From positions 1 through 64,000 of the forward strand of contig JAWKIF010000014.1 in NCBI GenBank assembly GCA_041394405.1: DNA of 64,000 bases, written 5' to 3'. The DNA comes from Microthrix sp041394405. GTDB lineage: Bacteria; Actinomycetota; Acidimicrobiia; Acidimicrobiales; Microtrichaceae. A program made the translations under genes and the position numbers. The notes under the pieces are model-generated. The model saw only the letters and a program-made list of their open reading frames with translations. It was not told the origin of the DNA and did no database searches. Positions 33,535 through 41,727 of the stretch are shown here, one piece after another; position 1 is the first letter of the stretch, and each line of letters begins with the position of its first letter.

Positions 33535-34701
33535 ATGGCCGAGGGGGGGCCCGCAGCACCGCCGGGAGCCGTACGTTTCAACCGGCCCACCCTGATGGGG
33601 CGCGAGCTCGAGTTGGTGGCTGACGCCATGGACGGGGGCTGGACCGGGGCCGCAGGGCCCTACAGCCGCCAGGTCGAGGCCGTGCTGAGCACGGCCCACG
33701 CGGGAGCGACGGTGCTGATGTGCACCTCGTGCACTGCGGCGCTTGAGCTGGCCGCCGCAACGCTGAACATCGGGGACGGCGACGTGGTGGCCGTGCCCAG
33801 CTTCTCGTTCGTCACCACCGCCTCCGCATTCGCCCGCACCGGAGCCCGGCTGCGCTTCATCGACATCGACGAGGCAACCCTCGGCATGGACCCCGACCAC
33901 CTGGCCACGCAGCTCGACGATCGCGTCAAGGCGGTCGTTCCGGTTCACTATGCGGGCGTTCCCGCTGCCATCGGCCGCCTGGTGTCGGTGGCCGACTCGG
34001 TGGGCGCTGCCGTCGTGGAGGACAACGCGCACGGCCTGTTCGCCGCCCGGGCCGGGCAGCCGCTGGGCACCTTCGGGCGGATGTCCACGCTGAGCTTTCA
34101 CGAGACCAAGAACTTCATCTGCGGCGAGGGTGGGGCCCTGGTGCTGAACGACCCCGACGACGTGGAGCGGGCCGAGATCCTGCTGCACAAGGGCACCGAT
34201 CGGCGCAGCTTCGACCGCGGTCAGGTGGACAAGTACACCTGGCAGCTGACGGGTTCGTCCTTTGGCCTCAGCGACGTGCTGGCCGCCTACCTGTTGGGGC
34301 AGCTGGAGGCGCGCGAGGAGATCCTCCGCCGGCGCGAGGCGTTGTGGCGCAGGTACCACGATGCGCTTGCACCGCGGGCCGGCGAGCTGGGCCTGGTGCT
34401 GCCCGCCCACTCGCCCACCGATCGTCCCGCCTGGCACATGTTCCACCTCCTCGTCACCGGCGCCGGGCGGCGCGACGGCGTGCTTGCCCGGCTGAATTCC
34501 GCCGGCATCGGGGCCACCATCCACTATCAGCCGCTGCACCGCAGCCCCGAGGGTTCCCGAGTGGCGGACCGGCCGGCCGACTGCCCGGTGAGCGAGCGGG
34601 TTGCCGGCCAGCTGCTGCGCCTGCCCTTCCACAACCGCCTCAGCGAGGACACCGCGGATCGGGTGCTTTCCACCCTGACCGAGGCCCTGGAGCACCTGTG
34701 A
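33535..34701 (+). CDS. rffA: dTDP-4-amino-4,6-dideoxygalactose transaminase-type aminotransferase
   Basis: 388 residues from ATG 33535. A DegT/DnrJ/EryC1-family PLP enzyme: FNRPTLMGRELELVADAM, MCTSCTAALELAA, VPSFSFVTTASAF, and the PLP lysine in LSFHETKNFICGEGGAL. HKGTDRRSFDRGQVDKYTW and GSSFGLSDVLAAYLLGQLE are specific to the RffA/WecE group, which forms 4-amino-4,6-dideoxy sugars from dTDP-4-keto-6-deoxyglucose with glutamate. The enzymes making dTDP-4-keto-6-deoxyglucose are not in the window. The stop overlaps the next GTG. Confidence 0.85.
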   Translation: MAEGGPAAPPGAVRFNRPTLMGRELELVADAMDGGWTGAAGPYSRQVEAVLSTAHAGATVLMCTSCTAALELAAATLNIGDGDVVAVPSFSFVTTASAFARTGARLRFIDIDEATLGMDPDHLATQLDDRVKAVVPVHYAGVPAAIGRLVSVADSVGAAVVEDNAHGLFAARAGQPLGTFGRMSTLSFHETKNFICGEGGALVLNDPDDVERAEILLHKGTDRRSFDRGQVDKYTWQLTGSSFGLSDVLAAYLLGQLEAREEILRRREALWRRYHDALAPRAGELGLVLPAHSPTDRPAWHMFHLLVTGAGRRDGVLARLNSAGIGATIHYQPLHRSPEGSRVADRPADCPVSERVAGQLLRLPFHNRLSEDTADRVLSTLTEALEHL

Positions 34702-35642
34702 GCGCGCCCGAGGACTTTCGGTATTCGGTGGTGATCCCGGTGTTCAACAGCGAGGACGTGGTCGGTGGGGTCGTGGAGGAGCTCCTGGAGACGTTCGAAC
34801 GCGCCGGAATCGACGGCGAGGTCATCTGCGTCAACGACGGCTCGGCCGACCGAAGCTGGCAGGTGGTCTCCCGGCTGGCCGATTCCCACCCAAACGTCGT
34901 CGCTCTCGACCTCCTGCGCAACTACGGCCAGCACAACGCCAACCTGGCCGGCATGCGCGAGGCCGGCGGGGACTACGTCATCACCATGGACGACGACGGG
35001 CAGAACCCCCCGGGTGAGGTCCTGAAACTGATCGAGGCCATCGTCGCCCGCGACGACGATGTGGTGTTCGGGCAGTTCGAAACCAAGCGCGCCAGCGCCG
35101 TGCGCCGACTCGGTTCGTCGCTGATCGGCCGCATCAACCGCCGGGTGTTCGGCCAACCCGACGACCTGGTCGTGTCCAACTTCCGCATCATGTCGACGGA
35201 GGTGGTGCGTCGGATCTCCGCCGCCCAAACCACCTTCCCCTACATCACCGGGCAGGCGCTGTTGGCCTCTCGGCGCCGGTCCAACGTCGTGGTCAACCAC
35301 CGCCCTCGGGAAGTCGGCGCATCCAACTACACCATCGGCCGCATCCTCAGCCTGGTGCTTCGCATCCTGTTCAGCTACTCCCACGCCCCCCTCCGCCTGG
35401 CATCCGTTGCGGGCCTCGCCACCTCGTTCGCTGCGTTCGCCCTGGGCACCGGCGTGGTGCTGCAGAAGTTGATCTCGGGCACCAACGTGCCCGGCTGGGC
35501 TTCGATGATGGTGGCGCTGGCCTTCACCAACGGCATGACCGTGCTGATCGTCTCCATGATCGGCGAGTACACGGTGCGGGTGCTGCAGCAGGTGTCGGCG
35601 GCGCCGACCTACGTGGTCAGCCGCACTGTGGGCCGCAGGTGA
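34698..35642 (+). CDS. Glycosyltransferase family 2 (ArnC/GtrB-like)
   Basis: 314 residues from GTG 34698 (GTGA overlap). Motifs are YSVVIPVFNSEDVVGGVVEEL, VICVNDGSADRSWQVV, LDLLRNYGQHNANLAGM, and the catalytic DDDGQNPP. Two C-terminal membrane helices (AAFALGTGVVLQKLISG, MMVALAFTNGMTVLIVSMIGEY). This is the ArnC/GtrB/DPM1 type that makes undecaprenyl-phosphate-linked sugars. With the RffA product it probably loads an amino-dideoxy sugar onto a lipid carrier (inference). Confidence 0.85.
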   Translation: MSAPEDFRYSVVIPVFNSEDVVGGVVEELLETFERAGIDGEVICVNDGSADRSWQVVSRLADSHPNVVALDLLRNYGQHNANLAGMREAGGDYVITMDDDGQNPPGEVLKLIEAIVARDDDVVFGQFETKRASAVRRLGSSLIGRINRRVFGQPDDLVVSNFRIMSTEVVRRISAAQTTFPYITGQALLASRRRSNVVVNHRPREVGASNYTIGRILSLVLRILFSYSHAPLRLASVAGLATSFAAFALGTGVVLQKLISGTNVPGWASMMVALAFTNGMTVLIVSMIGEYTVRVLQQVSAAPTYVVSRTVGRR

Positions 35643-36490
35643 CCGCTCGCCCCGCCCGGCCGCTGATCGTTCCCGGTGGCCAACGCTGTGGCTCCACCTG
35701 GCTGGTGCAATGGTTGGCCGGCAATCCCTCGGTGGGCCTGCGCGAGCCGGTCCGACCCGAGCCGAAGGTGTTTCTGGATGCGGCGGCGGATGCCGACATG
35801 TGGTGGCGGCGCTGCCTTCCCCCGACCTGGGACCGGCCGCGGGAGCTCCAGCCGGCGGGCGAATTGGCGGCGGCCGATCGGTGGGTGATCGAGAAGTCCA
35901 CCAGCTACCTGGAGCGACCCGAGGTCGTCGATCGCATCCAGCGACACCTCGCCGGCGCCCGAGTGTTGGTGGTGTTGCGAGACCCGGTCGAGCGAGCCAT
36001 CTCGAACTGGCGGTTTTCGGTGGCCAACGGACGCGAAACCCGCGACGCCGAGGTCGCCCTCCGCCCGGGTCGCGCCGACGGCCGCTGTCCTCCGGCGCCC
36101 GAATCGACCGACACCCTTGGCCCCCCGTCGACGGTGCAGCCCCACCGCTACCTGGAACGGGGCCACTACGCCGAGCTGTTGACGCCCTGGATCGAGGCGT
36201 TCGGGACGCAGGTGTTCGTGGCGTTCCTGGAGGAGCTGCGTTCCCAGCCCGAGGCCCGCGGGTCGCTTCTCGACTTCCTCGGGGTGGAGCGGCGGATCGA
36301 GCCCACCACCAAGCTGACGCCGATCCCCGCCGCGGCAAACGCGTCAACCGGCGACCCCAGGGTGGCCGAGGTGATCCGCCCCCGCCTTCGGCGGTACTAC
36401 GCGCCCGGCATCGAACCCCTGGAGCGGCTGTTGGGTCGCCGGGTTCCCTGGCAGCTCCGGGCCGATGCGTCCGACGCGAGGCGCGCATGA
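35639..36490 (+). CDS. Sulfotransferase
   Basis: 283 residues from GTG 35639 (overlaps the previous stop). The PAPS 5'-phosphosulphate loop is IVPGGQRCGSTWLVQWLAGNP, and the 3'-phosphate motif is VLVVLRDPVERAISNWRFSV. HYAELLTPWIEAFG and VFVAFLEELRSQPEA are typical of carbohydrate sulfotransferases of this fold. Sitting between glycosyltransferase and flippase genes, it probably sulphates the glycan or its lipid-linked precursor in the cytoplasm. The stop overlaps the flippase start. Confidence 0.85.
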   Translation: MTARPARPLIVPGGQRCGSTWLVQWLAGNPSVGLREPVRPEPKVFLDAAADADMWWRRCLPPTWDRPRELQPAGELAAADRWVIEKSTSYLERPEVVDRIQRHLAGARVLVVLRDPVERAISNWRFSVANGRETRDAEVALRPGRADGRCPPAPESTDTLGPPSTVQPHRYLERGHYAELLTPWIEAFGTQVFVAFLEELRSQPEARGSLLDFLGVERRIEPTTKLTPIPAAANASTGDPRVAEVIRPRLRRYYAPGIEPLERLLGRRVPWQLRADASDARRA

Positions 36491-37764
36491 GTCAGGCCCG
36501 CCCCACGGGCGGACCCGGCTCCGCCCTCGCGCCCGACCATGGGACGGGTGGCGCGGGGTCCACCGCAGTGCTGGCGCTGGCCAGCGCCGGCGCCGGGCTG
36601 TTGGCCTATGCGTTCGTCGTGGTCGGCACCCGCACGTATGGGGGTGCCGCGTTCGCCGGGGTGGCGCAGGTGTGGTCGATCTGGTTCGTCGGCGCTGCCG
36701 TGCTCACGTTCCCGGTGCAGCACTGGATCGTCACGACAGCCACCGTCGACGGGGATTTCGAGCGGGTGCGACGGGCGCTTCCCGGGTTGGGGGCGCTCGT
36801 CCTAGGGGCCGCCGTGGCGCTTGGCCTGCTCAGCGCCGTGTTGGGCGAGCGGCTCTTCGACTCGCCGAAGGTGGCCTATCCCGTTGCGCTCGCCGGGGTC
36901 ACCCTGGGCGCCGGGCTGGCCGGGGTCCTGCGGGGCAGCCTGGCGGCCCGAGGCCGGTTTACGGCCGTGGGTGGGGCCATCGTGGGCGAGGGCCTCCTTC
37001 GCCTCGCCGTGGGCGCCGCAGTGGCGGGGGCCGGGGGCGGCGTGGCGGCCTACGGCCTGACCGTGGCCTCCGGGCTGGTTGTGGCGCTCTGCTGGCGTTC
37101 CGCCTGGCGCTTCGGGCCGCCGACGCCGGGACCGGCTCCCAGGCTGGCCCACGTGCTTGGGGGGCTCGGGGGCGGCAACCTCATCGCGCAGGGGGTCCTG
37201 ACCGGTGGCCCCGTGGCCCTGGCGCTCATCGGCGGTTCCTCCTCCGAGGTGACGGCCCTGTTCGTCACCCTTGCGCTGCTGCGGGCGCCCTACCTGGTGA
37301 TGCTGGGCGTATCGGTCCGGATCACGGCCACCCTCAGCGTGGCCGCGGTCGGAGGAGCCGAGGCCCTGGCCGGGCGCTGGCGGCAACTGATGCTCGCCGC
37401 ACTCGGCGGCGCGCCGCTCGCCGCCGTGGCGGCGGTCTTGTTGGGACCGTGGGCGATTCGCCTGGTGTTCGGCGCCGACATCGCCATCACCCGAGGTGTG
37501 GCCGCCGCGGTGGGCTGCGGATCGGCCCTGGCCGTCGCCAACCTGATCGCCTCGCTGTTGTCGCTGGTGGAGGGCCGCTCGTCCGCCGTGCTGGTCGCCT
37601 GGCTGGCCGGCGCCGCCGGCGCTCTGACGATGCTGGCGGCCGGGTTCGGTCCCCTCAACCAGGTACTGGCGGCGTTCCTACTGGCCGAGACGATCGCCTT
37701 CGCCGCCATGGCGATGCAGTGGCTTCGCTCCAGCGAGCCGGCACCAGGGGTCGAGGCGAGCTAG
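36487..37764 (+). CDS. Polysaccharide flippase-like (MATE/MVF superfamily) membrane protein
   Basis: 425 residues with about 12 hydrophobic segments and short basic loops, beginning VLALASAGAGLLAYAFVVVGTRTYGGAAF, the typical start of oligosaccharide flippases. ATG 36487 overlaps the sulfotransferase stop (ATGA). As last gene of the cluster it probably moves the finished lipid-linked glycan across the membrane. No polymerase or ligase lies in the window. Confidence 0.75.
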   Translation: MSQARPTGGPGSALAPDHGTGGAGSTAVLALASAGAGLLAYAFVVVGTRTYGGAAFAGVAQVWSIWFVGAAVLTFPVQHWIVTTATVDGDFERVRRALPGLGALVLGAAVALGLLSAVLGERLFDSPKVAYPVALAGVTLGAGLAGVLRGSLAARGRFTAVGGAIVGEGLLRLAVGAAVAGAGGGVAAYGLTVASGLVVALCWRSAWRFGPPTPGPAPRLAHVLGGLGGGNLIAQGVLTGGPVALALIGGSSSEVTALFVTLALLRAPYLVMLGVSVRITATLSVAAVGGAEALAGRWRQLMLAALGGAPLAAVAAVLLGPWAIRLVFGADIAITRGVAAAVGCGSALAVANLIASLLSLVEGRSSAVLVAWLAGAAGALTMLAAGFGPLNQVLAAFLLAETIAFAAMAMQWLRSSEPAPGVEAS

Positions 37765-37870
37765 CCCGGGCCGGGGCGGGGCCACCTGGGTGTTGCGGCG
37801 TGCCACCGTAGGGCTACCGTGAGCGGGCCTTGCGCCTGAGAGGGGCGCTCATCAATCGAGAGGAGCACCA

Positions 37871-38158
37871 ATGAGCAGCGACGGCTACCACGAGCCCTAC
37901 GAGGACCTCAATGCCGAGACCCGGGACTTGCATCGGGCCATCCAGTCGCTCATGGAGGAGCTGGAGGCGGTCGACTGGTACAACCAACGCGTCCAGGTGA
38001 CCACCGACGATGAGCTGAGGGGCCTCCTCATCCACAATCGTGATGAGGAAAAGGAGCACGCAGCCATGGTGCTGGAGTGGATTCGCCGCCGCGACCCCGT
38101 CTTCGACGAAGAGCTTCGCAACTATCTGTTCACCGACAAGAGCCTCACCAGCGACTGA
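37871..38158 (+). CDS. Encapsulated-ferritin-like (EncFtn) protein
   Basis: 95 residues from ATG 37871 with GAGAGGAGCACC upstream. RAIQSLMEELEAVDWYNQR and HNRDEEKEHAAMVLEWIRRRDPVFDEELRNYLFT are diagnostic for EncFtn, a two-helix ferroxidase that assembles as a decamer. The metal ligands correspond to Glu30, Glu60 and His63, with Trp36 and Tyr37 near the site. Usually it is packed inside an encapsulin shell by a C-terminal tag. Here the tail ends DKSLTSD without a clear tag, and no encapsulin gene is adjacent. Confidence 0.85.
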   Translation: MSSDGYHEPYEDLNAETRDLHRAIQSLMEELEAVDWYNQRVQVTTDDELRGLLIHNRDEEKEHAAMVLEWIRRRDPVFDEELRNYLFTDKSLTSD

Positions 38159-38211
38159 CGCCACACCGTTCGTCTGGCCACGCCAGGGTGTCGAGGTGAG
38201 ATGATCGGCCC

Positions 38212-40002
38212 ATGACCGCCGCCGCAGGCCAACCCATCCGCATCGCCAACTGCTCGGGCTTCTACGGCGATCGCATCGCCGGCGCCCGGGAAATGGTGGA
38301 GGGCGGCTCCATCGATGTGCTCACCGGCGACTGGCTGGCCGAACTCACCATGTACGTGCTGAGCCGCACCAAGGCTCGGCGCCCTGATGGCGGCTTCGCC
38401 CGAACGTTCGTCGCCCAGATGCACCAGGTGCTCGGCGACTGCCTGGAGCGCGGCATCAAGGTGGTGTCCAACGCCGGGGGGCTGGACCCGCATGGCTGCG
38501 CCGACGCCGTGCGCGCCGTTGCCGCCGAGGTCGGGTTGTCGGTGCGCGTGGCCGTGGTGGACGGCGACGATCTGATCGACCGGCTGGCCGTGTTGACCGC
38601 CGCCGGGCACCCGCTGTCCAACATGGACACCGGCGAGCCGCTGGGTGACGTGGTGGACCGGGTGGTCACGGCAAACGCGTACCTGGGGTGTTGGGGCATC
38701 GCCGAGGCGTTGGCCAAGGGGGCCGACGTGGTGGTGACCGGCCGGGTCACCGATGCCGCGGTGGTGATGGGCCCCGCTGCGTGGCACCACGGCTGGGCCC
38801 GCGACGATTGGGACGCCCTGGCCGGCGCTGTCGTTGCGGGACACATCATCGAGTGCGGGGCCCAGGCCACGGGCGGGAACTACAGCTTCTTTGGCGAGCT
38901 GCCGGGCCTGGCCGAGGGGCGCCTGCCGGGGTTCCCCTGGGCCGAGATCCATACCGACGGCACCTCCGTGATCGGGAAGCACGACGGCACTGCCGGCGGC
39001 GTCACGGTCGGCACCGTCACTAGCCAGCTGCTGTACGAGATCGGGGGACCGGCCTACGGCAACCCCGACGTCATCGCCCACTTCGACAGCACCGAGGTCT
39101 CCCAGGAGGGTCCCGACCGGGTTCGCGTCAGCGGTACCCACGGCACGCCGGCACCGGCGGCGGTCAAGGTGGCCATCAACTACCACGGCGGCTGGCGTAA
39201 CTCGATGTCCATCGGACTCTGCGGGCTGGATGTGGAGGCCAAGGCCGAGGTGGTCACCAATCAGCTGTGGGCCACCATGCCCGGCGGGCGCGAGGCCTTC
39301 GCCGATACCCAGACCCGGCTGATTCGCACCGACACCGCCGACGCCACCGGCAACGAGGCGGCCACCGCCTGGCTCCGGGTGACCGTGTGGGACGACGACG
39401 AGAAGAAGGCGGGTCGGGCGTTCTCCGGCGCAGCCACCGAGTTGGCGCTGTCGTCCATCCCGGGGTTCTATTCGTCGACGCCGCCCGGGTCAGCATCGGC
39501 CTACGGGGTGTATTGGCCGGCGCTGCTACCGGCCTCGCTGGTGACCCAACGCGTCACGCTCGACGACGAGGTGTGGGAGGTTCCGCTGCCGGGTGCCGGC
39601 GGCGACATCAAGGCGCCGGCGGGGCCCCAGCCCGAGCCCGAGCCGGTGGACGGGCCGGTGCCGCAGGTGCCCGAACACCTCGCGTCGCTCATCGGCGCCC
39701 GATCCGGTGACAAGGGCGGCACCGCCAACGTGGGGGTCTTCGCACGCAGCGACGAGGCCTGGGCATGGCTGCGTGCGTGGCTGACCACCGAGCAACTGCG
39801 CCGGTTGGCGCCCGCGGAGACCGAGGGCCTGGTGGTGCACCGCTACGAGTTCGGCAACCTTCGGGCGCTCAACTTCCTCATCGTGGGCCTGCTGGGGCGG
39901 GGCGTCGCCCAGAATGCCCGCCAGGACACCCAGGCCAAGTCGCTCGGCGAGTTCATCCGCGCTCGCATCGTCTACGAAGCAGGCCTCGGGACAACCCCGT
40001 AG
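38212..40002 (+). CDS. Acyclic terpene utilization AtuA-family protein (DUF1446)
   Basis: 596 residues from ATG 38212 (GATGAT 6 bases upstream). Motifs are IRIANCSGFYGDRIAGAREMVEGG, DVLTGDWLAELTMYVL, VVSNAGGLDPHGCADAV, VVVTGRVTDAAVVMGP and HIIECGAQATGGNYSFF. The C-terminal DUF4387/AtuA-C-type part contains SLIGARSGDKGGTANVGVFAR. AtuA proteins are linked to catabolism of citronellol-type terpenes, but their reaction is not well defined. A single gene facing the convergent EthD gene. Confidence 0.85.
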   Translation: MTAAAGQPIRIANCSGFYGDRIAGAREMVEGGSIDVLTGDWLAELTMYVLSRTKARRPDGGFARTFVAQMHQVLGDCLERGIKVVSNAGGLDPHGCADAVRAVAAEVGLSVRVAVVDGDDLIDRLAVLTAAGHPLSNMDTGEPLGDVVDRVVTANAYLGCWGIAEALAKGADVVVTGRVTDAAVVMGPAAWHHGWARDDWDALAGAVVAGHIIECGAQATGGNYSFFGELPGLAEGRLPGFPWAEIHTDGTSVIGKHDGTAGGVTVGTVTSQLLYEIGGPAYGNPDVIAHFDSTEVSQEGPDRVRVSGTHGTPAPAAVKVAINYHGGWRNSMSIGLCGLDVEAKAEVVTNQLWATMPGGREAFADTQTRLIRTDTADATGNEAATAWLRVTVWDDDEKKAGRAFSGAATELALSSIPGFYSSTPPGSASAYGVYWPALLPASLVTQRVTLDDEVWEVPLPGAGGDIKAPAGPQPEPEPVDGPVPQVPEHLASLIGARSGDKGGTANVGVFARSDEAWAWLRAWLTTEQLRRLAPAETEGLVVHRYEFGNLRALNFLIVGLLGRGVAQNARQDTQAKSLGEFIRARIVYEAGLGTTP

Positions 40003-40118
40003 TGGGGACTCCCGCTAGGGCCACCACCCCACCAACTGTCCCCACTTCGCTACCTGCCCCGTAGTGGGGACTCCCGCTAGGGCCAGCACCCCACCATCTG
40101 TCCCCACTTCGCTACCTG
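39995..40118. terminator. Duplicated 62-bp hairpin between convergent genes
   Basis: Two tandem 62-base copies (39995-40056 and 40057-40118) differ at only two positions. Each contains AGTGGGGAC and, 28 bases later, its exact complement GTCCCCACT, so each can form a hairpin. The first overlaps the stop codon of the AtuA gene. The convergent position suggests a bidirectional transcription stop, although no T-run follows. Confidence 0.6.
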
Positions 40119-40127
40119 CCCCAACGC

Positions 40128-40850
40128 TCAGCCCGCTGAGTGCGCCCGGAATCCCGAATCGAACCGGAACTCCGAGAAGAAGCGGGCATCCACCCGTGCC
40201 AGGTCGATGACCTCGCCGACGGCGTCGAACAACCGAGCCTGGTTGGCCGCCAACGCCTCCGGGTCGCCCTCGGCGTCGTAGAAGACCTCGGGATCGGTCA
40301 GCGCCTCGATGGGGAACGCCTCCTCCACGATGGCCCACCAGTCGGGGGCATCGGGGGTGAGCGGCCGCACCACCTCGTTGCGCACATAGCTGAGGGTTTG
40401 CTGACACTCGATGGCCGCCCGGCACAACGGCCCCTGCCAACGCTCGACGAATTCGGTATGGGTGAGATCGGGGCGGGCCGCCACGCAGGTGATCTGCGTG
40501 GCGCCCTCGCTGCGGTCGCCGGGCCTGGCCGGAGGAGCGGCCACCAGCGGGGTCGACTCGCACACCAGGTAGCCATGGAGCGTTCCGAACGCCTCGGAGA
40601 GCAGCGACTCGGCCCAGGCACGATCGGCGGAGACCTCCAACCAGAACGACACCAGCGCATCCTTGGGATCGCCCTCGGACGAGAACGAGAACACCCCGTC
40701 CCCGCTGACCCGCTCGTCGGCAACGGAGATCGTCGTGGCCACCGCCCCTCCGGCTGCCAGGGCCGGCGCCGTCGCCCCCAGGAGGTGATCCCGCAGGTCA
40801 TCGTTGGATCGGCCTTCGGCGGCCCACCCGAGGTACACCAGCTTCTCCAT
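40128..40850 (-). CDS. EthD-domain (dimeric alpha/beta barrel) protein
   Basis: 240 residues from ATG 40850, after a strong GGGAGGAGGGG site. Two ferredoxin-like halves: an N-terminal KLVYLGWAAEGRSNDDLRDHLLG and a C-terminal ITCVAARPDLTHTEFVERWQGPLCRAAIECQQTLSYVRNEV, the EthD pattern with the W-x2-x-H-like lead-in altered (RWQGPL). EthD proteins accompany P450 systems for ether or terpene breakdown. Function here is unproven. It converges with the AtuA gene. Confidence 0.7.
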   Translation of the reverse strand: MEKLVYLGWAAEGRSNDDLRDHLLGATAPALAAGGAVATTISVADERVSGDGVFSFSSEGDPKDALVSFWLEVSADRAWAESLLSEAFGTLHGYLVCESTPLVAAPPARPGDRSEGATQITCVAARPDLTHTEFVERWQGPLCRAAIECQQTLSYVRNEVVRPLTPDAPDWWAIVEEAFPIEALTDPEVFYDAEGDPEALAANQARLFDAVGEVIDLARVDARFFSEFRFDSGFRAHSAG

Positions 40851-41338
40851 CGCCCCTCCTCCCAACCCGAGCGAGGCCCCCTGCTGAGGCCTCGAAACCG
40901 TTGGCAACCTAGTGGTTCGCGTCCTGCGCAGGCCCCCGAACTCGCAGCGCGAAGTGTGACGGGGGTCTCGTGGTCAGCCCACCAGCGCGGCACCGGGTAG
41001 GGTTGTCCTCGGACGCCTCCGGTGTCCACCCGCGGTCGGGACCGCCGGTGAGAGCGCAAGTACGTGAGGGCAGGGCTTCGGTCCGGCCATGCGAGTTGCA
41101 GTGAAGAGGCGTACCCCCGCCTCTGGGAGTGACAGCACAACATGATGCCGCAGCTCCCTCGGTCCGGACAGGTGTCCGCGTCGATCAGCACCGAAAACTC
41201 CCAACCGTTGTCGAGCGGCACCCGCCGTAGTCGACTTCACGGCCGCGCCGCCTCGGGGCTCCGCCTCGTCGGCGGCTCGGCCACCACCCAATGCCCGTCC
41301 GCGTAGCGGACGGTTCACAGCCAACGAAAGGCAAGCGA
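40851..41338 (+). promoter_or_regulatory. Gene-free region with probable long leader of the cold-shock gene
   Basis: 488 bases without a supported gene. On the plus strand it holds two clean hairpins: AGAGGCG/CGCCTCT at 41105-41124 and CGTCCGC-GTA-GCGGACG at 41296-41312, the latter ending 26 bases before the cold-shock ATG. Long structured leaders are usual for csp mRNAs. A small RNA in 41,000-41,200 is also possible. Confidence 0.4.
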
Positions 41339-41539
41339 ATGCCACAGGGCACCGTCAAGTTCTTCAATGCCGACAAGGGATATGGCTTCATCTCCCGCGA
41401 AGACGGCGAAGACGTCTTTGTCCACTATTCCAACATCGACGTCGCGGGCTACAAGTCCCTCGACGAGGGCCAGGTCGTCGACTTCGAAATCGGCCCCGGC
41501 CGGAAGGGCCCCGAGGCCCTGAACGTCCGCCCCGTCTGA
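41339..41539 (+). CDS. Cold-shock protein (CspA family)
   Basis: 66 residues: GTVKFFNADKGYGFISRE (RNP1 K-G-Y-G-F-I) and DVFVHYSNI (RNP2 V-F-V-H-Y), then GQVVDFEIGPGRKGPEALNVRPV, the complete OB-fold of a nucleic-acid chaperone. The start ATG 41339 is preceded by GAAAGG and gives the standard family length. An in-frame start at 41291 would add an unlikely N terminus. Probably controlled through its long leader. Confidence 0.95.
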   Translation: MPQGTVKFFNADKGYGFISREDGEDVFVHYSNIDVAGYKSLDEGQVVDFEIGPGRKGPEALNVRPV

Positions 41540-41617
41540 GCCGCTCGCCGGGGCCCCGGTTCCGTGAGTGATTGCACCACGGGCCGACCCGGCGTCATCG
41601 GACGACCCAAACACACG

Positions 41618-41647
41618 AATCCCCGGTCGTTGTTGCGGCCGGGGATT
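41618..41647 (+). terminator. Hairpin terminator after the cold-shock gene
   Basis: AATCCCCGG and its exact complement CCGGGGATT flank a 12-base loop and are followed by TTG. It lies 79 bases after the csp stop and 80 bases before the Mur ligase start, so it separates the two transcripts. The T-tract is short. Confidence 0.6.
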
Positions 41648-41727
41648 TGTCGCGTCCGTCGAGGACTCTCGCGTCTCGTGGGCCCGAGCCGGCACCGGTA
41701 CCCGGCGTGCACCCGACCGGGTCAGCG

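Noticed and set aside
34527..36488. 653-codon minus-strand frame
   Set aside because: It spans three overlapping plus-strand genes with clear families. The Arg/Pro/Gly-rich composition is that of a shadow frame.
41572..41727. N-terminal extension of the MurE-like ligase
   Set aside because: The frame is open, but it passes through the csp terminator hairpin and lacks family similarity. ATG 41728 gives the expected domain start.
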